This document shows positions 7,238 to 10,405 of a stretch of 10,405 bases of DNA, in pieces. This DNA comes from Tannerella sp. (lineage in GTDB: Bacteria; Bacteroidota; Bacteroidia; Bacteroidales; Tannerellaceae): positions 1-10,405 of the forward strand of contig JAITPH010000108.1 in NCBI GenBank assembly GCA_031289515.1, given 5' to 3'. How positions within the stretch are numbered: position 1 is the first letter of the stretch; every line of letters starts with the position of its first letter. The notes under the pieces were generated by a model. That model did no database searches. It was not told the origin of the DNA and saw only the letters and a program-made list of their open reading frames with translations. Made by a program: the position numbers and the translations under genes.

Positions 7238-8410
7238 TTATTTAGAAAACACTATCGCCGTATCTGTACGCGCATATTCAATATTGGCTGCCTCGGCAAC
7301 GGCTTTTATTACATCTTCCAAATTATCGAACAGAACTAACTTGCCGGTGCAGAGTTTGTTTTTTATAGCCTCGTCAAATTCAATACGCACGTCGTAGTAA
7401 CGTGATATCTTGCTGAATATCACGAATAAAGGCTCGCTTTGAAACTGCATCAGACCGTCTTTCCAACATATATGGTTATAGATGTTTGTCTTTGATTTCG
7501 TGATCTCGTCATCCGCTATTATTGCCATATCTTCGGGCAACAAGCTCATGGAGTCGCCACGATAACCGACATTGACACGGCCTTCGACCAATACAATCGT
7601 GTGAGCCAAGTCATCCTCGTAGGCAGAGATATTAAAACTCGTTCCTGTTACATTGACCGAGAATGAGGAGGTATGTACTTCGAAAGGATGAGCCTCGTCT
7701 TTTGCTACTTCGATAAAAATTTCGCCATCTACTTGTATCTCGCGTTTATATCCCTGAAACTCGGCAGGAAACTCCACTGTCGTGCCGGAATTTATCCACA
7801 CTTTTGTACCGTCGGAAAGTGTCAATGAGGAGCGTTTGCCACGCGGAACGATTAATTTATGAATGGCAAGCGTCGATGCTGCGTCGGTTTTTTTATTTAG
7901 TATTGTATTGTTTTCGTTTGTAGCAGCCTCACTGTCAGCCATAAATGAAATATTGGTGTTGTTGGCGATTGCAATTTGCTCGTTCTCATTGATTATCAGA
8001 CGTATCTCGGACGAATCGATAGGAGCTTGAACGTTAGTCACTTCGTTTTCGAGAGGCTTGTCTTTGTTTAGAAACAACGTCCAAGACAGAGCAATCAGCA
8101 GGGCAAAGACGGCTGCAGCAGAAAGCGCAGTCAATATGCGCCCCTTGCGTTGTTGCCGTTTACGCGCAACCACGCGACAACGAATATCGTCCATCATTTT
8201 GGTTTTGTCAGACTTCGTCATGGCATAATCAGTCAGTTTAAGCGTATCAAAAATCTCTAATGCCCGCTCAAAATCTTTCTTTTTATCAGGATAGTCGGCT
8301 GTAAATGATTTCCAAAAAACTCTATCTTCCTCTAAATCAAACAATTTCCACGCCAAAAACGAATCGTCTTTCAGGAAATCTGCATACTTATAGTAATACT
8401 TGTTGTTCAT
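7238..8410 (-). CDS. FecR-family anti-sigma factor (with C-terminal DUF4974-like domain)
   Basis: The protein has 390 residues from ATG at 8410. That start gives a 4-bp ATGA overlap with the sigma-factor stop and begins the usual cytoplasmic sigma-binding region (YYKYADFLKDDSFLAWKLF..., residues 5-24). A basic stretch (RKRQQRKGR, 83-91) precedes one membrane helix (about 92-114). The periplasmic FecR domain follows (185-282: KLIVPRGKRSSLTLSDGTKVWINSGTTVEFP... VDGEIFIEVAKDEAHPFEVHT...NVTGTSFNI... VLVEGRVNV). The C-terminal STN-like/DUF4974 domain follows at about 318-389 (LMQFQSEPLFVIFSKISRYYDVRIEFD). It is expected to hold the ECF sigma factor at the inner membrane and release it on a signal from the STN domain of the neighbouring SusC protein. 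A longer reading from 8485 would only re-read the sigma gene in another frame and is rejected. Confidence 0.95.
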   Translation of the reverse strand: MNNKYYYKYADFLKDDSFLAWKLFDLEEDRVFWKSFTADYPDKKKDFERALEIFDTLKLTDYAMTKSDKTKMMDDIRCRVVARKRQQRKGRILTALSAAAVFALLIALSWTLFLNKDKPLENEVTNVQAPIDSSEIRLIINENEQIAIANNTNISFMADSEAATNENNTILNKKTDAASTLAIHKLIVPRGKRSSLTLSDGTKVWINSGTTVEFPAEFQGYKREIQVDGEIFIEVAKDEAHPFEVHTSSFSVNVTGTSFNISAYEDDLAHTIVLVEGRVNVGYRGDSMSLLPEDMAIIADDEITKSKTNIYNHICWKDGLMQFQSEPLFVIFSKISRYYDVRIEFDEAIKNKLCTGKLVLFDNLEDVIKAVAEAANIEYARTDTAIVFSK

Positions 8411-8994
8411 ATTGATTGTAAATTGATTAGACTCAAAAGATATCCTATTTGTTCCCATTGCAAGAAAAATAATTGCAACAAACATACAGCCGAAGCGCTT
8501 CCATGCACTTCGTTCAGACGTTTTCGGGCGCGTACAATCAGTTTACGTACCGCGGGGCCTGTCATCGATAATAACCGGCCAATATCCTCATATTCCATTT
8601 CAAGTGCAAAGCGACAATAAAAAGCCTCGCGTTGACGGTCGGTCAGTACGCTAAGTATCTGTTCTATTCGGGCTTCGACAGCTTTTTTGTCTTCCGCTGA
8701 AATCATGCGGTCAACAATTGTCGCCTTAATGTAGAAACTATTCTTATAATCCTGAATATCTTCGGTTGATAGATTCGTCCTCTTAATATCTATCAATCTG
8801 TTTTTCAACATCCTGTACAAATACGACTTTATGCTTCGCACATCATTCAATACATAATCGTTTTCAAATACCTTGCAAAACACATCCTGAATGGCATCCT
8901 CGACAGTTTCCTTATCGAAGTTCATGCTGCGTCCATACGCGAAAAGCTCATCGGCATAAGTATTGAATATTTCCGTGAATACAGCGTCGTTCAT
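8407..8994 (-). CDS. ECF sigma factor (sigma-70 family, FecI-like group)
   Basis: This 195-residue protein carries sigma region 2 (about 5-72: FTEIFNTYADELFAYGRSM, the VEDAIQDVFCKVFEN core, and SIKSYLYRMLKNRLIDIKR) and region 4 (about 106-163: IEQILSVLTDRQREAFYCRFALEMEYEDIGRLLSMTGPAVRKLIVRARKRL). The latter includes a helix-turn-helix for -35 recognition. Regions 1 and 3 are absent, as in all ECF factors. It overlaps the anti-sigma gene by 4 bp. With the STN-bearing SusC downstream it forms a cell-surface signalling set, presumably acting at the GGAAC-N17-CGTC promoter before susC. A hydrophobic tail of about 25 residues follows region 4 (167-192). The start lies 3 bp after the stop of the chimeric ORF. 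No separate promoter is evident immediately upstream, so it may be transcribed from further back. Confidence 0.95.
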   Translation of the reverse strand: MNDAVFTEIFNTYADELFAYGRSMNFDKETVEDAIQDVFCKVFENDYVLNDVRSIKSYLYRMLKNRLIDIKRTNLSTEDIQDYKNSFYIKATIVDRMISAEDKKAVEARIEQILSVLTDRQREAFYCRFALEMEYEDIGRLLSMTGPAVRKLIVRARKRLNEVHGSASAVCLLQLFFLQWEQIGYLLSLINLQSI

Positions 8995-8997
8995 ACA

Positions 8998-9318
8998 TTA
9001 TCTTTTGCGGGTTGTTACCGTGCCTGTAAATCCTCTGTCGGGTTGATGTTTCCGGTATTTATCGCGCATGGTGTTGGCAAGACCTTGACCGGCAGCAATG
9101 TTATTTTGATAATAGAAATAAACATCCATCCGGCGCTTGATGCTGCGGCTGTCGAGATGAATGAAGATAGCTCGCCGGTAGCGGTCTTTTCTTTGCGCAA
9201 CGCAGTACCTGTCTGTAAATTTACAGACAGTCGAAGTAATAACTTCCGGTTTGTAGATACTCAAATCTACCTTGACTTTCAAATTTTTGTCTACCATCTT
9301 TTTTGATTTTATGAGCAT
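8998..9318 (-). CDS. Chimeric ORF: HxsD-like N-terminus joined to a duplicated amidase fragment; probable gene remnant
   Basis: The ORF has 106 residues, or 99 if it starts at the second Met (9297). Residues about 8-43 (MVDKNLKVKVDLSIYKPEV, then KFTDRY) weakly recall the start of HxsD proteins of His-Xaa-Ser systems. That similarity is from memory and uncertain, and no other hxs gene is visible here. From KDRYRRAIFIHLDSRS (about 44 onward) to TVTT the protein copies the middle of the neighbouring amidase at near identity, including its IFIHLDSR metal-site segment. It lacks the N-terminal SGHGG and C-terminal AELG catalytic parts, and four residues are missing after NTMR. It ends TVTTRKR and stops 3 bp before the sigma gene. 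It cannot be an active amidase. It is most simply a recombination product, though an intact frame leaves room for a real small protein. Confidence 0.5.
   Translation of the reverse strand: MLIKSKKMVDKNLKVKVDLSIYKPEVITSTVCKFTDRYCVAQRKDRYRRAIFIHLDSRSIKRRMDVYFYYQNNIAAGQGLANTMRDKYRKHQPDRGFTGTVTTRKR
9007..9190. repeat. Direct repeat, copy A (duplicated amidase segment)
   Basis: This segment matches 9805-10000 in the same orientation. By hand alignment 9007-9059 matches 9805-9857 with 1 mismatch, and 9066-9190 matches 9876-10000 with 5 mismatches, giving 172 of 178 aligned bases. A 12-nt in-frame deletion in this copy separates the two blocks. Similarity stops abruptly at both ends. Copy A runs to about 12 bp before the sigma-factor start codon. 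Confidence 0.95.
9209..9230. repeat. Perfect 22-bp palindrome
   Basis: The half-site ctgtctgtaaa is followed directly by its exact reverse complement, with no spacer. It lies inside the N-terminal part of the chimeric ORF, 19 bp beyond the end of repeat copy A and about 215 bp upstream of the sigma-factor start. It could be an operator for a dimeric regulator, a hairpin in RNA, or chance. No known binding consensus is recognised. Confidence 0.6.
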
Positions 9319-9341
9319 AAACCCCTAAAACTCAGGCAAAT

Positions 9342-9364
9342 AAAAAAGCGCGAAATTGCTCGCT
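9342..9364 (-). terminator. Terminator-like hairpin ending the candidate RNA
   Basis: On the minus strand the 18-nt segment AGCGAGCAATTTCGCGCT (9364-9347) forms a stem of four pairs (AGCG/CGCT), one mismatch and another G-C pair. It runs straight into a T-run (9347-9342). The stem is short, so termination may be partial, as expected for an attenuator. Confidence 0.45.
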
Positions 9365-9376
9365 GATTGCCCATTT

Positions 9377-9494
9377 CTATCCGAGGTTCTACCAAAAACC
9401 CTTGTCAGTTATAAGCACGAACAGTTCACGCCCGGAGACGTGAACCTTCGCATGCTTATTCTCATTGACTTTGAATTTGGTAGATTCCGGATAG
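9377..9494 (-). other. Long rod-shaped hairpin (118 nt, about 37 pairs)
   Basis: Minus-strand pairing from the outside in: CTATCCG with CGGATAG (7 bp), small internal loop, CTACCAAA with TTTGGTAG (8 bp), GTCA with TGAC (4 bp), ATAAGCA with TGCTTAT (7 bp), CGAA with TTCG (4 bp, with a 2-nt bulge), GTTCACG with CGTGAAC (7 bp), and an 8-nt loop TCTCCGGG. All blocks are collinear. That arrangement is very unlikely by chance and points to selected RNA or single-stranded DNA structure. Confidence 0.8.
9409..9465 (-). CDS. Possible 18-residue leader peptide inside the rod hairpin
   Basis: An ATG-started frame encodes MRISMRRFTSPGVNCSCL and then TAA. It runs up one arm of the hairpin core, through the loop and down the other, so a translating ribosome would have to open the structure. 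The internal Met5 could also serve as start (14 residues). There is no clear Shine-Dalgarno sequence, as is normal in Bacteroidota. Ribosome-controlled attenuation leaders exist in this phylum, but this one is only a candidate, and a frame this short can occur by chance. Confidence 0.3.
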   Translation of the reverse strand: MRISMRRFTSPGVNCSCL

Positions 9495-9583
9495 GAGAAT
9501 AAGAGCGTAAGCTCTATGTTAATTATTTAATTATCAATCTGTTACTTTATCTTACATATTTATTTCGTTATTAGTTTAGGATA

Positions 9584-9614
9584 CAAAAATACAATGATTT
9601 TTCAATTCGGCAAA
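9584..9614 (-). promoter_or_regulatory. Bacteroides-type housekeeping promoter for the structured RNA
   Basis: Read on the minus strand, TTTG (9614-9611) is followed by 19 bp and then TATTTTTG (9591-9584). These are exact matches to the -33 TTTG and -7 TAnnTTTG elements of primary-sigma promoters in Bacteroides, with suitable spacing. The start would be near 9577. It lies just 20 bp beyond the amidase stop codon and drives transcription toward the structured RNA, the chimeric ORF and possibly the sigma operon. Confidence 0.65.
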
Positions 9615-9633
9615 TATTTCGCAAATTGCGGGA

Positions 9634-10405
9634 TCATTTTTTGCGGAATTTTTCGTAGTCGGCGATGAAACCGCGACACATCCAGTTGGCAATCGCTTGA
9701 CGATTGGAACTGAGCAGGAAACGGCGCTGGTCAAAACTGTTACGGATGTTTCCCAACTCGGCAAACAGACTGACCGCATTGCAGTTGTTCAGCACATAGA
9801 GGTTGCCGGTTGTTACCGTGCCTGTAAATCCTCTGTCGGGTTGATGTTTCCGGTATTGTGCGCGAAAAGTCTCACGCATGGTGTTGGCAAGACCTTGACT
9901 GGCAGCAATGTTGTTTTGATAATAGAAATAAACATCCATCCGGCTCTTGATGCTGCGGCTGTCGAGGTGAATGAAGATAGCTCGCTGGTAGCGGTCTTTT
10001 GATTTAGCCTTGAGAGCGTTGATTTCACCGACGCGCTGATGCAGCCGTTTGAGCTGATTGAGAGGAATGACCTTGCCTCGACAGGTCTCCGTCTTGTTGT
10101 TCTTGAGGATTCTTTCGTCGCGAATACCGTCATTTTTGTCTTGAATGATAATATGCACCGTAGCGCCCTCCATCAACAGAGCGCGTGCCAGACGCAGCGT
10201 GATGTCGTAGGCATACTCGTCTTCATGTATGGCTTGTCCGTCGGCCGTACCGATAGCGCCGCAGTCGGGGCCGCCATGACCGCTCACAAGATAAAATGTT
10301 GCGCCTCTCAAACGGCTGGAATTGACCGTGTAGTCGGCATATTTCCTTCCGAACAGAGGCTCTCTGCGCTTCTCGCCGTCTGCCGAAAACGCAGATATGC
10401 AGTAT
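9634..10405 (-). CDS. N-acetylmuramoyl-L-alanine amidase (Amidase_3 type), 5' end outside window
   Basis: The frame stays open to the window edge. Beyond the first possible TTG start (10311) another 31 codons read as protein (YCISAFSADGEKRREP... DYTVNSSRLRG), so about 256 residues of a longer protein are visible. Zinc-amidase motifs are in the expected order: FYLVSGHGGPDCGAIG (first His ligand), IHEDEYAYDITLRLARALL (Glu ligand), GATVHIIIQD, AIFIHLDSRS (second His), and NAVSLFAELGNIRN (catalytic Glu), ending with IANWMCRGFIADYEKFRKK. The enzyme cleaves the bond between muramic acid and the stem peptide of peptidoglycan. Localisation cannot be judged without the N-terminus. The segment KDRYQRAIF to TGTVTT is duplicated downstream in the chimeric ORF. 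The protein itself looks intact. Confidence 0.9.
   Translation of the reverse strand, partial: YCISAFSADGEKRREPLFGRKYADYTVNSSRLRGATFYLVSGHGGPDCGAIGTADGQAIHEDEYAYDITLRLARALLMEGATVHIIIQDKNDGIRDERILKNNKTETCRGKVIPLNQLKRLHQRVGEINALKAKSKDRYQRAIFIHLDSRSIKSRMDVYFYYQNNIAASQGLANTMRETFRAQYRKHQPDRGFTGTVTTGNLYVLNNCNAVSLFAELGNIRNSFDQRRFLLSSNRQAIANWMCRGFIADYEKFRKK
9805..10000. repeat. Direct repeat, copy B (inside the amidase gene)
   Basis: This is the parent-like copy of the segment found at 9007-9190. It is 12 nt longer (codons for about four extra residues after NTMR) and sits in its natural place within the amidase reading frame. The copies lie about 800 bp apart in direct orientation, so recombination between them would delete the structured RNA region. 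Confidence 0.95.

Larger units (their letters stand above)
9341..9577 (-). ncRNA. Candidate structured RNA or attenuating leader
   Basis: The 315-bp gap 9319-9633 has no ordinary gene. It does have a consensus promoter, a predicted start near 9577, a small hairpin (AGAGC-UUAC-GCUCU, 9515-9502), a 118-nt rod-shaped hairpin (9494-9377), and a terminator-like hairpin with a T-run ending near 9341. This implies a transcript of about 237 nt. It may be a free small RNA. It may instead be a 5' leader whose read-through feeds the chimeric ORF and the sigma/anti-sigma genes. I do not recognise it as a known riboswitch or RNA family. The transcript ends are inferred from motifs only. Confidence 0.45.

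Noticed and set aside
8411..8485. Upstream extension of the FecR-like protein to a Met at 8485
   Set aside because: It would overlap the sigma gene by 79 bp and add residues in front of the normal family start. The ATG at 8410 gives an ATGA overlap.
9377..9494. Invertible DNA segment, integron attC site or retron msr/msd
   Set aside because: The inverted blocks are collinear arms of one hairpin, so inversion would change little. There are no GTT/AAC core sites, no integrase and no reverse transcriptase in the window.
9520..9533. TAATTA-TT-TAATTA inverted repeat
   Set aside because: It lies in very AT-rich DNA, where such short symmetry is expected by chance.
1..10405. CRISPR arrays, tRNA or rRNA genes, transposase genes
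   Set aside because: No regularly spaced short repeats, no tRNA-like or rRNA segments and no transposase or integrase motifs were seen on either strand.

Overview
The window looks like chromosomal DNA of a Bacteroidota species, most likely order Bacteroidales. The evidence is a SusC/SusD outer-membrane pair, a FecR-type anti-sigma factor with a DUF4974-like C-terminus, AT-rich translation starts without Shine-Dalgarno sequences, and one promoter matching the Bacteroides -33 TTTG / -7 TAnnTTTG consensus. I cannot name the genus.

Left edge (1-801, plus strand): two tightly overlapping small genes, a DUF3990 protein (probable ADP-ribosyltransferase fold) and a DUF3791-like protein, followed by a strong terminator hairpin. 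The first start codon also overlaps a possible stop codon of a gene lying off the window. They look like a small accessory module.

Centre (802-8994, minus strand): a complete signal-responsive nutrient-uptake locus. In transcription order it holds an ECF sigma factor, a FecR-like anti-sigma factor (ATGA overlap with the sigma gene), a 261-bp gap, a SusC/RagA TonB-dependent transporter with an N-terminal STN signalling domain, a SusD/RagB lipoprotein, and a secreted metallo-beta-lactamase-fold hydrolase. The gap contains several hairpins and a good ECF-type promoter (GGAAC, 17 bp, CGTC) just ahead of susC. The expected circuit is: substrate binds SusC/D, the STN domain signals to FecR, the sigma factor is released, and the susC-susD-hydrolase operon is transcribed. 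The substrate cannot be read from the sequence.

Right edge (8998-10405, minus strand): the 3' part of an N-acetylmuramoyl-L-alanine amidase gene. It is followed by a 315-bp non-coding stretch with a consensus Bacteroides promoter, a very long rod-shaped hairpin containing an 18-codon ORF, and a terminator-like hairpin. Next comes a chimeric ORF whose N-terminus faintly resembles HxsD proteins and whose C-terminus is a near-identical, slightly shortened copy of the middle of the amidase gene. This copied segment ends only about 10 bp before the sigma-factor gene. The structured RNA and the chimeric ORF are the least ordinary parts of the window.
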